This document shows, piece by piece, positions 12,637-24,207 of a stretch of DNA of 64,000 bases. Below the pieces are notes generated by a model, which had not been told where the DNA came from, did no database searches, and saw only the letters and a program-made list of their open reading frames with translations. Position numbers and translations under genes: made by a program. Each line of letters starts with the position of its first letter. Positions within the stretch are counted from its first letter, which is position 1. This DNA comes from Nemania diffusa (taxonomy: Eukaryota; Ascomycota; Sordariomycetes; Xylariales; Xylariaceae), in contig JBBPUQ010000008.1 of NCBI GenBank assembly GCA_038501195.1, positions 221,001 through 285,000 of the forward strand, read 5' to 3'.

Positions 12637-15600
12637 AAATCTTTATGCCTAGGACTACACGAGGATCCTGAGAATAGGCTATGTGCGTGTGTCTTGGCTT
12701 TTGTATTCGATGCTGCCAGCAATACCTAGGCGTGCCATTATTGCAATGATCGCAATAACAGCATTATGAACAGCATCATGTCGCGACAGATGCTTGTCGT
12801 GGAAAGATCAGGCATCCATTTTGTGCCGCACGGACTTAATGCCAGAAAAGGTCTAGTATAATAATCCTCTATATGCAGTCAGCTTCATAGGACAATTTCT
12901 AGGATTCAAATCAAATACATTAGCATAAGATGACGTAGTTTCAATTTCGAGTAAACATAGTTTAAAGATTTCGGGCCCCTCTCTGTTCGTTAGCGTTTTG
13001 TCGCGTTCTGTCACGTTGAGTACTAAAGAAATCGGAATCGATGACGATGACGATATAGAGGAGTTTATGATTATCAACTTTGCATGATTTAAAGACATCA
13101 GCTCACATTGATTTTTGAGTGAGCAATTGGACTTCATCTATGTATGGGGCTAGGTGTTCACCTGTCAAGTGTAAAGGCGAGTACGGCGTATTATGATCGC
13201 GATCGGTCAAAATGGATATTTGGGGCTAGCGTGTTTATATTTTTCACACGGGGAAATTTGAACACTAGTAGACAGTTTAAAGCCGGTCGCGAAATCCAGT
13301 CCGCCGCAATTGAGGCATCTGGGACGGGACATTTGCGGCTACTGTGTCTCACGACGAAGCGACACTTCTCAAATATGGGTGAGCTACCAACTATGGAAGC
13401 CGACGCAGAGTGCGAATTAGCGCAGCTCTCGGATGAGTAGCCCGTTTCGGCCACCAGACTCAGCAAGCTGAGCTACCCGTCAACGAAAGATAATTTCATA
13501 TCTGTGATAAAGAAAGTGCACACGGCAGCATCCAGAATGTCATCACTTAGAATCATAAGCATGTTTCTTGAGCTACGATAGTAAGAGCCATCAGAGCGAC
13601 TAGGAATTCCCCTTTACCGGGGTTAGACTAGTCGATGCAAAGCTGGTCAGTCTATATTATGTGGCGTGTGTCGTCGAGACGCGCTGCGACTCATGAGTAT
13701 GTCTAGCGATGCAATTATTCCTGCTCCTCTTTGATGGTAGAGTACTATCAAAGTCTTCGCTCACACACTCCAAGTGTAGGAAATAGCTTTGGGCTCGGGC
13801 TCTAGATTGCAGTTGAAGGCGCGATACTTACGGTCTATTTCCTTAATTTTGAACTTGGCTCAAGCCATATAGATCAGTGTGTCGAATCTAGATGACATTA
13901 AGAAATAGGGGAGTTGAAAGAGGTTATATGGAATTGGGTATCATAAGGTCTGACGACGCAATCACTTTTAACAAATATCAGCTCATCTATTCTCTCAATA
14001 GCATACTCAATACGATTCTACGTTACTATGCTGCCGGCTTTGATGTGGAATTCTCAAGCTCTCATCTGGCAATGATATTGGTTTTCGCCGTACAAGGAGC
14101 ATATCCAAAACCCATATCAACTGCCATAGCAGAGCCAGGGACCAAACAGAGGCAAATTATGGAGATTTTTTCGTGATTCTTCGCCTTCATGTCTCTTTAA
14201 CAAGGTGAAAAGGCTGTCACAACAGTTACTTAGTTGGTAGGGCTTAGGTACGTACGGATGACCTACTATGCGGATGTACGTAGTATGTAGTATTTGTTTC
14301 GTGCCTCCATGAAATGTCACGGTACTAAACCTCAAGGAAGTTAAGACGACAGCACGGGCCTTTACCCCAGTCTATATAAGCCAACAAGATAGGCTTCGCA
14401 AGTCTAGATAGAACTTCCCTCCTTGTGCAATAACAATAAGTTAACTTGGCAGCACCAGCAGTCTGTTGTGTGACATGAAAGATACCTCTAGATTTAACAT
14501 AATTGTAAATATAAAGCTCCGATCGCTGAATAGAAGCTAGAAATAAATAAAGTTGTGTAGATGTAATAGTCAATTAAGATTATTTATATAAGCATAGTTT
14601 AAGTAGTTGGGAAAAAAGACAAGAAAAAGGGTTATTGTTGAAAACTCTTTAGTAATTCTATTAAGCTTATAAATATCTTAAACCATTATTTTAACACTTT
14701 TAAGTCGGATTACTATTACACAAAACAGGCAGCTTTTAAAAGAGTTGCTTAATACTTGTTACGTAAGTCGACATTCCCGATGCTAATGTTACAAATAAGC
14801 AAATAACTTGGTCTTAATCTCCCTTTATTCACAGCTCCGCTAAAAGTCCCACTGGAAAAAAATTGCTGTATCCCTGAGGACAAAAGGAACTTCTATTGGA
14901 AATGGGGAACACGTGAGGGGCATCAAGTTGGCAGACTCTTCGAAGAGTTAGAGGGAACAAGCCCGTCTTGCTTCCAGAAACAAGCAAGTTCCTTTAGTTA
15001 ATGCTTGACTGCGGTGTATAGCCTCGACTCGGAAGGCTGCCGGTCGAGCTAGATGGTCGCCAGACGTACAATGAATTTCTCCGGGATATTCTTATCTTGG
15101 ATAAGACGGCGATTGAGGATACTTGGCTAGTATACTTTCGGGGTGGTTACGTCTTACGTAAGATCGGAGTCAAGGGTGGAGGTTGATGAGTCGACGCGAT
15201 ATGCACGGGTTTTTGTCTTGTATTTAGTGTTGAAGACCGTCTAGTCGTCTCGCTTGATTAGCAGAGCTTTATGGATGCCACCGGGCCATTTTGAAAGGCC
15301 CCGGTAAGACTTGCGATGTATTCGACACAAGGGAAACAGAGAGATGAGATTGATAACAGAATAACAGCTCTTATTTAACTAACCACGGTAGAGGCGTTCC
15401 GGGGAGTAAGGGCAGTACGAGAGACGCAAGGCAGTTGTCCTTCCACCAAAATTGCGTTCCAGGACATAAACGATGTAATAACGAGATTTCGGTATCAATG
15501 GGGCCGAGGGACACCATAGAGACCAAAATTGCTCTCAGCTAATTGTTGGAGGACATAGATAATTAAACTTGTTCAAGATCAGCTAGAAAAACTGTCGTGA

Positions 15601-16446
15601 GGGCGAGAGGAATAAAAATATTGAACAATATCTTGGTCATTTTATACGTGGGGTTTAAAAGGCTAGCAACAAAACTTTAGTTAAGCATCGGTTCAAGAAA
15701 TAGTTCTTTTTATCCATTCAGGGCCTCCTTGCTATCAACGGAAATCTTGGCAGTTCGCGAAGTTCAAAACATCCGTAGTCTGCGCTGTGATGGTAAATTT
15801 TCTTGAGGATTAGGGCGATATAATAGTAACACAAAACAACATTAGGCTCCGTATTTGGTATACTCTAGTTATACTACTTTGCCAATTATGCGGTCATATT
15901 CTATAATTCTTGTGATATATTGAAGTTTATATTTCAACTGCAACGACAGCATTTTAGAATTAAGATGCCTCTAGTATCTAAGTCTTCCCCGTGCTGGATT
16001 AGTAGCTGGGGCAGTAACGATCAGCGAATCTTTGATGTTGTGAATGCCCTGATTCTGTCTTGGATTGTTTTTTCTACAACCTGCCCTTTTTAATTATAGG
16101 AGTTTCGCTTCTCTTAGTTATTATATTGCGCTAAAGTGAAGCCGGTGGCAACTAGGGCGCTGTCGCGACTTTCGCCCTTCACCCCCTACACTAAGAACTA
16201 TGAGCGGTTGTATCTAGCTGTTTATGTACTTACGGCAATAAAGGGTATTATATAAACTACATGTTAGTGTGAAACTAACTGTTGGTCCAAGCTACTACAT
16301 AGGTCGTGAAACACCAAGTTTCGTGATCGCCAATACCAAGCCTTGGCGGTGTCTCAAGTTCGATTTCATCAATCGGCTCAGGATCTTAACACGAACCAGC
16401 ACCTAGGTCTGTTCAATCATTACCATTTCAAAATAAACACATCAAC
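12637..16446. other. Long spacer, partly A+T-rich
   Basis: No supported gene. About 14520-14800 and 15590-16000 are A+T-rich and may be old, mutated repeat remnants. A short open stretch at about 15010-15185 (+) reads like protein (TYNEFLRDILILDKTAIEDT) but ends at a stop without an identifiable start or partner exon. Confidence 0.45.
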
Positions 16447-17106
16447 ATGCGATTAAAAATGAGACCAAATATTTTAATACTATCCGCAGGCGCGTTGTGG
16501 CTGCAATTCCCGGCAGCATGGGGGCAAAGAATACGACTAAACGACCCAACAACTGACGCCGCCTCAACTAACCAAAACGCCGAAATCGCAGAAACCCCAT
16601 TCATACCCGACAACGGACTGTTCGAGAAAATAGAAGACGAAGAGGAAGCGGAAGAAACACCAGAACCCACAGAGAACCTCGCCATAAACCGAACCGACGC
16701 AAACCCAAGCAATCCCCCATCGGAGCAGCCCGTCCCCATCTCCGCGCTCCTCTTCGCCGGCCCCCCAGGCCCGAAGGCCTGCCGCGGGCCCGCGGTGCTC
16801 AGCATCAGCCTCACGAAGCCCGGGGCGCAGCACGCGACGCCGACGTGCCACAACGTGCCCGGCGGCGGCGTCGCGCAGTGCGGCAACTTCGTGGCGAACA
16901 AGGACGACGGGTGCGAGGCGCGCGTGTTCGCGGAGCCGGACTGCCGCATGTTCGCGAACCTCGCCGTCTTCGTGCCCGAGGCGCGGCCCTTCGGCGGGTA
17001 CGTGCGCAGCATAGAGATCAGGTGCGGCGTTGTTGGCACGGCGCCGCCGCCGCTGCAGTTGCCGGGGCTGGTGCTGCCGGAGGGTGCGATGCAGGCGGTT
17101 GGATAG
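16447..17106 (+). CDS. Small secreted cysteine-containing protein, family not recognised
   Basis: Intronless, 219 residues. The N-terminus is a signal peptide (residues 1-26, LILSAGALWLQFPAAWG, cleaved near AWG-QR). Residues 27-100 are acidic and low in complexity (EDEEEAEETPEPTEN), probably disordered. The C-terminal ~110 residues carry six cysteines in the contexts KACRGP, PTCHNV, AQCGNF, DGCEAR, PDCRMF and EIRCGV, enough for three disulfides, and two motifs that look structural (CRMFANLAVFVPEARPFGG and YVRSIEIRCGV). I cannot assign a function; secreted effector, cell-surface or wall-associated roles are all possible. Codon use switches from A-rich in the linker to strongly G+C-rich in the cysteine domain. 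The first ATG is chosen; a second lies five codons later. Confidence 0.7.
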   Translation: MRLKMRPNILILSAGALWLQFPAAWGQRIRLNDPTTDAASTNQNAEIAETPFIPDNGLFEKIEDEEEAEETPEPTENLAINRTDANPSNPPSEQPVPISALLFAGPPGPKACRGPAVLSISLTKPGAQHATPTCHNVPGGGVAQCGNFVANKDDGCEARVFAEPDCRMFANLAVFVPEARPFGGYVRSIEIRCGVVGTAPPPLQLPGLVLPEGAMQAVG

Positions 17107-19049
17107 CGGAGGGTGGGTGGTTTAATTGAAGAAATCACTAGGGCGGCAAGGGGCTTTTGGGAGCTTCTTTTATATGCTCACTCCTTTCTTGATTGCGGAT
17201 GTGAGATGAAGTTGGGGTGGACTTCTTAGGTGTGAGGATGTGGGTAGCTGTAACTTGCACGTCAAGCATAATGCCGATGTTACCTATGTTAGTATCGGAG
17301 TTCGCCGCGGACACGGAGACATACATCACAATTCAGAAAGATCTCAAACAATGAACTCTGGGGGAGAGGGATATGACCCAACATTGCACATGATAGCATC
17401 GTGTGGTTCTGTGTCATGACTGTGACCTTCCCGGCACAAAGGGATGAAAAGGACTTATGTACCAAGCCGTAAACCTTTTAAATGGTTAATGATAGGGGTT
17501 TGATAATCAAGGGATAAGATCTTATTATAGTAAGTTTGTGCCAACGGAGAAAGGGAGTACAAGGGAAAGATTGATGACGTGGTATTCGGCTATAACGAGT
17601 CTAGATGGTAGCATAGTAGCTCTGTGAGAATTGTTTCATACTTAAAGCATGATATAAATATGAATAAAGGCGTCCGAAGGGTTCTTCCTCTAGGGTAAGT
17701 CGACCGAAAGAGGGGTGATTAGGTACAGATTACAACCCTAGCATATTGGGTGAAAATACGTGCATTGCTGTAGAACTGTAAAAACCGACCATTTATAGGT
17801 GTCAAATAGTAATTCGTGGAGTTTCCTAAATAGCACCACCTACTTACATAAGTGTGATGTGATATAAGATACCTATTTTACCTTATCACATGGAAGATAG
17901 AACAGGTAGTGCTGTACCTATCTAGATAGTGGGATGAGTGATGGGCAGTGTGGGATGATGAGGTATTCCGTAGTGGGGTCGGAAGAGGGGAGTGACGCTG
18001 GGACCCCACGTTTCTAGTGGCTCAATGGGGTCCCCTCGTATGCCCCTCAATCGTGCCTCAAGAGGTTGTTTAGGGCGTCATTGTTTGCTGTTCCCAGTAC
18101 CCTGGTAGGTGCTCGCTGCCTTGCTAGGCTAAGTTTATGACAGCCTGCGACTAAAAAGGTTAAGCTAGGTCCATTCTGCAATCCGACTCCGGCTATTTCT
18201 GACTGTACCCTGTAACCCTTCTGGTCAGTCTATCTCATTTATTCATTCATTAAGGCAGTCAAGTGAATCTGGAATTAACACAACTCCTTCTTCTTTCCCT
18301 TTAAGCACCTTAATCAAGTACCTATTTCTCTATTATTCAAATACCACCACCAATCCAAACGTTAAATATGTAAATACCTCCACACTGCATTCCTTCTTTT
18401 GACCAAACTAACCTTCCCTCAGCATTTACACCAGCATTTCCTTCCCACTGTCCCTGCTCTAAAGCATCCGCCGAGGCACCACCGACTAAGAGCTACCCAA
18501 CGTCGATCCGAGAGCAACCCCTCCATCTATTCATTCCCCTGCCTATCTCTCCTCCGCCTCTACCGATCAACAAACAACCTCAACATCAATGCCATTTCAG
18601 TACTAGAGTGCCTGTTCAAGACGAATTGCATCGCTCTCCCACCATCAGCTCTTATTTAACAACAAACATAACCACAGCTGCCATTACCACCGCAGTTTTC
18701 CATCCTCACGAGTCGCTGCTCTGCCAATAGACCACCAGCGTCTTCCCCGCTCAAGCCACCCACTACGCCCTTGAATCCGACATCCTTCTACCCTACGGCA
18801 CCGTCGTTGTCACCTGGTGACAGGGTATCGAATCGAGATAGTGCCTGTCTTTGGTCTCAACGAGAGCCAAAAATACCCACTAGAACTTGTCTGCTGGGGG
18901 ATACACGGAAGCATAGCTTATTGCTATACTCCCCTTGTGCCAAGGCCTTAGACATTCCCCGACACCAGGTCGTGGAAGTTTCCGTGGGAAAATAGAACAC
19001 GCCACTTCACTGAGACGGGCGGTTAAACGCCTAAGTAAATATAGTCAGA
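17107..19049. other. Spacer and probable ubc8 5' leader
   Basis: Nothing coding is supported. From about 18290 to 18800 the plus strand becomes pyrimidine-rich with many CAC/CTC triplets, typical of fungal promoters and 5' leaders, and it lies directly upstream of ubc8. Confidence 0.45.
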
Positions 19050-20107
19050 ATGAGCAGTCCCCGACGTCGCATCGAGACGGATGTAAGTGCTTTCGGCTGC
19101 CTCGGCTTTAAGTCTCGTGTTCGCTAACCTAATCTTCGGCTATGCAGGTCATGAAGTAAGTTTGTAAATGCGAATGAAAACATGCGCCGCCTACTAATAG
19201 TATGCAGGATGTAGGAGAACCACTCGGATATAGCTATAAGTCGACATGGATGGCTTGAATACTAACGCTGCTGCTTCAGGCTTATGAGCGATTATGAAGT
19301 CACCTTAGTAAACGATAATAGTAAATTACATCCATGCACCCTTCAACTTTAACAAGCGACGCTGACAAACTGTGTTTTTTTTTGTGTTTAGTGTGAGATC
19401 TTTAAATCTACCCCTTCGTCCTCGCGCCCTGACATCCCTCTTTAGGCAAGAGTTTTACGTCAGATTCAAGGGCCCGACAGAGAGTCAGTTGTCGCAACCA
19501 TCTACTGAACGAACACGAACTCGTGCTGACTGCGTATAGCGCCATTCGAAGGTGGCATATGGAAGGTTCACGTGGAGCTCCCGGACCAATACCCCTACAA
19601 GTCGCCTAGCATCGGCTTCGTCAATCGCATCTTTCACCCCAATATTGATGAGCTGTGAGTTCTCTTTCAGGGCAATCATATTTCTCGTTTGGACCGTTAT
19701 TAAGTAAGGCGTTGTGCCAGGTCGGGCTCCGTCTGTCTAGATGTGATCAACCAAACCTGGTCACCTATGTTCGATATGATCAACATCTTTGAGGTATTCC
19801 TCCCACAACTGCTCCGGTATCCAAACCCAGCCGATCCTCTAAATGGGGAGGCCGCTGCTCTTCTGATGAGGGACCAAAAGAGCTACGATATTAAAGTGAA
19901 AGGTAAGAGCAGTTGCTGCTTTTGCACCCCCTTTCCCCAACCCCGACTCTTACGATTTTCCCAGAGTACGTCCAGAAGTACGCCAGTAAGGATGCGGCGG
20001 ATGAAGCGGGCGCCGAAAGCGAAGATGACGACGACATGTCTTCGGTCGCTAGCTTTGGCGACGACGACGGCGACGACGAACCTGCTGGCCAGATGGACGA
20101 TGTATAG
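19050..20107 (+). CDS. ubc8: Ubiquitin-conjugating enzyme E2, Ubc8/UBE2H type
   Basis: E2 that receives ubiquitin on a catalytic Cys; in yeast it works with the GID/CTLH ligase that degrades gluconeogenic enzymes. Nine exons are inferred: 19050-19082, 19148-19155, 19208-19210, 19280-19320, 19392, 19446-19483, 19540-19654, 19721-19902 and 19965-20107. They total 564 nt, or 187 residues. Each intron has a GT donor, an AG acceptor and a recognisable branch in most cases (for example CTACTAAT, ATACTAAC, GCTGAC, CCTGAC). The protein begins [20 protein letters not shown]. It has the E2 motif FHPNID and the active site [15 protein letters not shown] with Cys85, the same number as in yeast Ubc8. The tail is acidic ([20 protein letters not shown]), as in the family. 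The oddity is the exons of 8, 3 and 1 nt, described separately. Family assignment is very secure; the micro-exons rest on frame and homology. Confidence 0.9.
19148..19155 (+). other. ubc8: 8-nt micro-exon of ubc8
   Basis: GTCATGAA lies between acceptor TATGCAG and donor GTAAGT. It encodes V-M and two bases of K, matching the conserved ETDVMK start of Ubc8 proteins. Confidence 0.8.
19208..19210 (+). other. ubc8: 3-nt micro-exon of ubc8
   Basis: GAT lies between acceptor TATGCAG (branch CTACTAAT) and donor GTAGGA of the next intron (branch ATACTAAC, acceptor TTCAG at 19279). Including it gives VMKMLMSDY; skipping it gives VMKLMSDY, one residue shorter than yeast and human orthologues. Confidence 0.7.
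19392..19392 (+). other. ubc8: Single-nucleotide exon of ubc8
   Basis: A lone T lies between acceptor GTTTAG (intron 19321-19391, branch GCTGAC) and donor GTGAGA (intron 19393-19445, branch CCTGAC, acceptor TTTAG). It supplies the middle base of an ATG shared by three exons (A, T, G) and gives VNDNMQEFYV. Without it the frame is lost. Confidence 0.65.
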
Positions 20108-21111
20108 GACCCATCCGAGACGCTTCCCCCCGGCGCACCCTCAGGCCCTGAATACAGAATGGAATAGTCAGCTCTGGCGTTATGTGTCGCGGCAGGTATT
20201 TGTGTAATTTGAATTGATATGCTTTCTCACAGGAGGAAGTTTGCCCGCCTGGCAAGTTGAGTAGGCATGGAAAGGCTTCTGCGGCGGAGTTGGCATAGCC
20301 GTGGTCTCCGGACGCGGAATCCGCCGAGGCGCGAATAGGACTTTGAATGGATCTAGTTAATTAGGTCGGGGCTGCGTTCCGTTTCGGAGACGGTTGTTCG
20401 TGAAGGGGCGCTGCGGGCTTCTCGTCGACAGGATCGCTGGTCCTATTTACTTATTATTATCCAGGGTCGTCATGATTTGACGCGGGCGTCTGGCGAGGAA
20501 GGATGTCCAAGTGCTTTTGTTTCGTGATTCAATAAATAGATTTGGCTAATTGAACCTGAATCATTCAGTAACTCATATTTACCACTTGGCCGTCAATTAT
20601 TTTTATCTTTTTTTAAACTGAGATGAAAAAAAAAGAACTAAAAAGCATATATATATATATATATGAAAAAACGATATGGAAAAAAGGATACGACAAGGTT
20701 ATTCTCACAAATACGGGCAGGCGAGAACTTTCACAATCTAAATTCATGCATGATATTACATATAATACAATAAAAATTGGAATATTAAGTTCATCTTTTG
20801 GCACAGTGGTTATTTCTAACACATCATCGATGGAAAATACTCGACCAACATTCCCGCAAAATATATTTTATAAGATAGTTGTATTCTTAGTATCGTAGCA
20901 ATACTATTGTTATTCTTTCGATCTAAAGTAAAAGGAAATAAATAGTAATCCTAAGGGTATCTCTGCGGCCATTCTATCCTATCCTATGCAAAACCGTATC
21001 CTTCCCCCTTTCCCATGTCGCCCCAACGCCGTGAGGTATAATTCATGATGTTCGTTTCGCCCATCTACTATCTTACGTGTTTGTTTGATTATGATGGTTT
21101 CTTCGCCACTC
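20108..21111. other. Intergenic, A+T-rich centre
   Basis: Holds the presumed 3' UTRs of ubc8 and the convergent saf4. A (TA)n run lies at about 20646-20664 within an A-rich stretch. The open frames over it are low-complexity artefacts. Confidence 0.5.
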
Positions 21112-22452
21112 TCAATCCGAGTCGTATTCCACTAGCGCAGCTTTCGAGCGCGCAGCAGAGTTGCCGCTTCCTGCGTCCAGCGTGTTCTCCGCCTCACTGA
21201 AGGTCAAAGTCCCGTTTCCTGGCCTATCACCCGGCCCTCCTTCCTCTTTCTTTCCTGACGGTGCTTCGGCGTTAGGATGCTTACTTGGTGCACATGTCTG
21301 CGTTTGGGATGCTGGAGGTTGAGGTGGGGTGTGCGTATCAGGCCGTTTCCGTTTTATCCCCTGGATCCTCGAGGGGGTTTTGGATATCGCTCCCTCTGCG
21401 CCTCCGCCTCCGCCTCCGCCTCGAGATTCGGTGACGGCGACCAGGAACGGATCCTGTGAGGCGCGGGTATTCCGCGTGATCGTGGACGCAAGGGACTCAC
21501 GGGTCTGCGAGGCTTTGATCTCGGATTTGAGACGAGTCTTGCTACCCTTCTCTGCCGACTTTAGGTTTGCCACGACGCTGCTATCTGTTTTTAACGCCGG
21601 ATTCGTGGTATTGCTTACTACTGTGGTGCTAAACAGTGGCTTTGTGAGCGCTGCGTCTTTGATTTTAGATTTCACGATCCCATCGTCGTCACTTTCATCT
21701 CTTCCGCCACTGTCCAGCGCAGCCGCGACGCCGAAGTCCACGAGCGCGGCCCTGCGCGCGTCCTCTTCCGTCGCGGGCAAGAGGTCGATGCCGAGACTCA
21801 TGCGCTCCTGGAGCTCCCCAGTTCTCACGGCCTCTTTCTCGCGCGCGTGACGCCCAGCGCGGAACGCGGCGCGCAGGCGGCGGTTCTGGGCATACGGGTC
21901 CTCCCAGGCGCGCTCGCTCGCGTCCTCGAGCTCGGCGATGCGATGCGAGCGCTCGACCAGCACGGCGCGGTCCTCGATGGTCTTCTCCAGCCGCGCGAAG
22001 GCGTCGTGGCGGAGGACCTCCTTCTCCCTGTCGGGCAGGATGTCGCCGAGCAGGGCCCTGGAAGTCACGAGGCTGTCGTCCTTGTCGTCGCCCGTGTCCC
22101 GCCGGCTGCCGCCCTCGACGACGACGTACTCGGCGGCGGCGGGGTCGGTGCGGATCTCGAGGGCGCCGCCGCAGTCGGCGTGGCGCATGCGGAAGCTCCA
22201 GACGGGCGTGCTGTAGTAGGCGCCGACCTTCTTCTTCTCGGCGTTGAAGCGCACGCCCTGCCCGATGATGGTGGGCTTGGGACAGGTGCCGCACCAGACG
22301 GCGAAGGGCATCTCGAAGCGCACGGTCAGGATCCCCTCGGTGCGCAGCTTGGAGGCGCGCGCGCCGAGTGCGTGTTTCTTGTTCAGCGCGTTGCCGGAGA
22401 TGGTCCCCTCGACGTCTGGCGGGACGTACCGCCCCATGTTGAAGCCCTGCAT
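21112..22452 (-). CDS. saf4: Splicing factor of the Yju2/CWC16 family, Saf4 (CCDC130) type
   Basis: Nuclear spliceosome-associated protein. The Yju2 branch acts at the first catalytic step, and the Saf4/CCDC130 branch is a paralogue also tied to splicing. The single exon encodes 446 residues. The start MQGFNMGRYVPPD and the motif ILTVRFEMPFAVWCGTC are diagnostic of the family. A zinc site is visible as Cys54/Cys57 and His91/Cys94 (RMRHADCGG), with His in place of the first Cys of the second pair. FNAEKKKVGAYYSTP follows the first pair. The middle part (about 140-235) is charged and helical. The last ~200 residues are low in complexity, with a Gly run encoded by CTCCGC repeats at about 21395-21420 and basic stretches. 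It is convergent with ubc8. Assignment to Saf4 rather than Yju2 rests on the N-terminal motif. Confidence 0.88.
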   Translation of the reverse strand: MQGFNMGRYVPPDVEGTISGNALNKKHALGARASKLRTEGILTVRFEMPFAVWCGTCPKPTIIGQGVRFNAEKKKVGAYYSTPVWSFRMRHADCGGALEIRTDPAAAEYVVVEGGSRRDTGDDKDDSLVTSRALLGDILPDREKEVLRHDAFARLEKTIEDRAVLVERSHRIAELEDASERAWEDPYAQNRRLRAAFRAGRHAREKEAVRTGELQERMSLGIDLLPATEEDARRAALVDFGVAAALDSGGRDESDDDGIVKSKIKDAALTKPLFSTTVVSNTTNPALKTDSSVVANLKSAEKGSKTRLKSEIKASQTRESLASTITRNTRASQDPFLVAVTESRGGGGGGGAEGAISKTPSRIQGIKRKRPDTHTPPQPPASQTQTCAPSKHPNAEAPSGKKEEGGPGDRPGNGTLTFSEAENTLDAGSGNSAARSKAALVEYDSD

Positions 22453-23218
22453 GCTGGCGGTGGGTACCTAGGTACTTTTGACGTATATGCTAAGAGGTCT
22501 GGCGATGTGGTATTGTTGTTAGGGCAAGCTGGCGCAGCGGGGATGCGATGCACATTCGAGTATTCGGGTAATCGCTGTCGCCGTCGCTGTGGCCGTGATG
22601 GGGGTTCGTGTTGCTCGTTTGCTGGATCGAGAGTGAGAACGCTCGACTAACACTCGGCAAGTTGGCTTCGCTCTGCATTAGTCAGGGAGTTATAGTACTC
22701 ATTTCTCTCGATCCGGCGAGATTTATAAATCTAGGTTGGTTCCCTTGTGCATACGTTGTGGCGTGAGTACATAGATAGATAGTTGCGGCGTAACATAAAG
22801 TTGAAGGATAAGCACGAACTATGAGAGGAGAGCAATAAATTAATTAGGTATTATTATGAGCAGTTTGCCTTGTCCACCGACGGTTTCCTTTGCGTGTGCT
22901 TGTTCCCTAACGCCCCCACCAAGAATAAAAAAATGGACCCCATGCCGCATCCATCCGAGCCGTGAAACCCCACTAAAAAGATAAAGCTACAGGGGAGCTA
23001 TAGAGGGGTCCGTCCTCCCAAGTTGTGTGGTGTAAGTTGCAGTACACAGCATAAACACCGTATAAAAACTGACACCAATCTTTCAAGGTCTAGATAGATC
23101 TTATACCAAAAATTGGTCCCTACTGCGTACACCCTTGATTCGCTTAGGCCATGTATCAACATGCCCGCCGCTTAGCAGCTTAGACGTAGATATGAGCATC
23201 TAGCGAGCCGTGGGTGAG
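22453..23218. other. Intergenic, nothing recognised
   Basis: Upstream region of saf4 and 3' flank of the hemerythrin-domain gene. I see no coding or RNA gene. Confidence 0.5.
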
Positions 23219-24207
23219 TTATACGGCATATAGCTGTCTAGGCTTGCCTCCCGCACACGAGCTGAACTTCCACCAGCGGTTGTGATAGGCACCACCAATA
23301 TTGACTAGACCCCATTTGATAGGCGCGGGAATGGGAGGCCAATTCGCCCACATGCCATCCTCAAGCGTGCCGTCGAGGTTAAGCAGGAAGAAAGGGACAA
23401 CGTCGAGCGTGCCGGCCTTCGTCACCGTGCTCTTCCCCCACGTCTTGAACGTCAGCGACGCGTTGGCCTCTTCCGGAGAGCCCGCCTTGGGCGCGTTGGG
23501 GTGGTTCGCGAGGTTGGCGATGGTCGAGATCTCGCTGTGGAAATGTAGCTCGAACGGTTCCTGGAACGAAGACATGATGCGTTGCAGCTCGGTGCCTGAG
23601 AAGTCTTTGGCTGATCGTAGGGTGTTTAGGTATTTCTCGAATTCGGCAAGACCGGGTAGGAAGGCCTCTGGGACAAAAAAAAAGAGAGGGTGTTAGCAAG
23701 ATATTCACTATTCACTGATTGATCCCTTCAACCCATCAGTCTGATCTGTTGGGAACAGCTGGCTTGTCCTTTCGTACCGTGCTCCTTGTGTGTCTCGGCC
23801 CAGATGGTCTTGTCATCCAGCACGTCCTCGACCTTGGTGAACAGCGACACCTCCTCGTCATCGTGGTGGGATTTGACAAACTTGTACCACGTCAGGGAAT
23901 AGCCGATGAAGTCGTACTTGTCGACGTCTTTGACGTGGGGCGCCTGTTGGTAGATGGAATTGTAGCCGCGGAAGATCGAGTTGTGCAGCAGCGCCATGTG
24001 TGTGGCGCCCGTCGTGAAGAGGTCCGTATTGCCCGTCTCGAACTGGGGTGTCGTGATGAGCTTCAGCGGGGCGTCAGCCCACGGCTTACTCGGGGCTGGC
24101 GTCGTCGAAGTCATGAGCAGCGGTGATCGTGTGATGAAGAGGCCGATGAGGATGGGGATGGCTAATAGGATAGGCCGGTTCAGGAGCCTGCGTCTTTCTT
24201 GGTTCAT
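23219..24207 (-). CDS. Membrane-anchored hemerythrin-like (HHE) domain protein
   Basis: HHE domains are four-helix bundles that bind a di-iron or other metal centre; the role in fungi is mostly undefined (oxygen, iron or redox sensing). Two exons, 24207-23778 and 23667-23219, are joined by a 110-nt intron (donor GTACGA, acceptor GTCCCAG) and give 292 residues. Residues about 12-32 form one hydrophobic helix (LLAIPILIGLFI), a signal anchor. Possible metal ligands are in ALLHNSIFRGYNSIY, KFVKSHHDDEEVSLF, AETHKEHEAFLPGL and LHFHSEI, in the expected order for a hemerythrin bundle. The splice restores THKEHEAFLPGLAEFEKYL. An in-frame ATG at 24282 could extend the N-terminus by 25 residues, but the start at 24207 places the anchor at a normal distance. 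Confidence 0.8.

Noticed and set aside
13144..14176. Frames of about 90-100 codons on both strands
   Set aside because: No motifs, no signal peptide and no splice partners; background level for this spacer.
15010..15185. Protein-like stretch (TYNEFLRDILILDKTAIEDT)
   Set aside because: No start, no partner exon with credible splice sites and no recognised family; could be a relic but cannot be supported.
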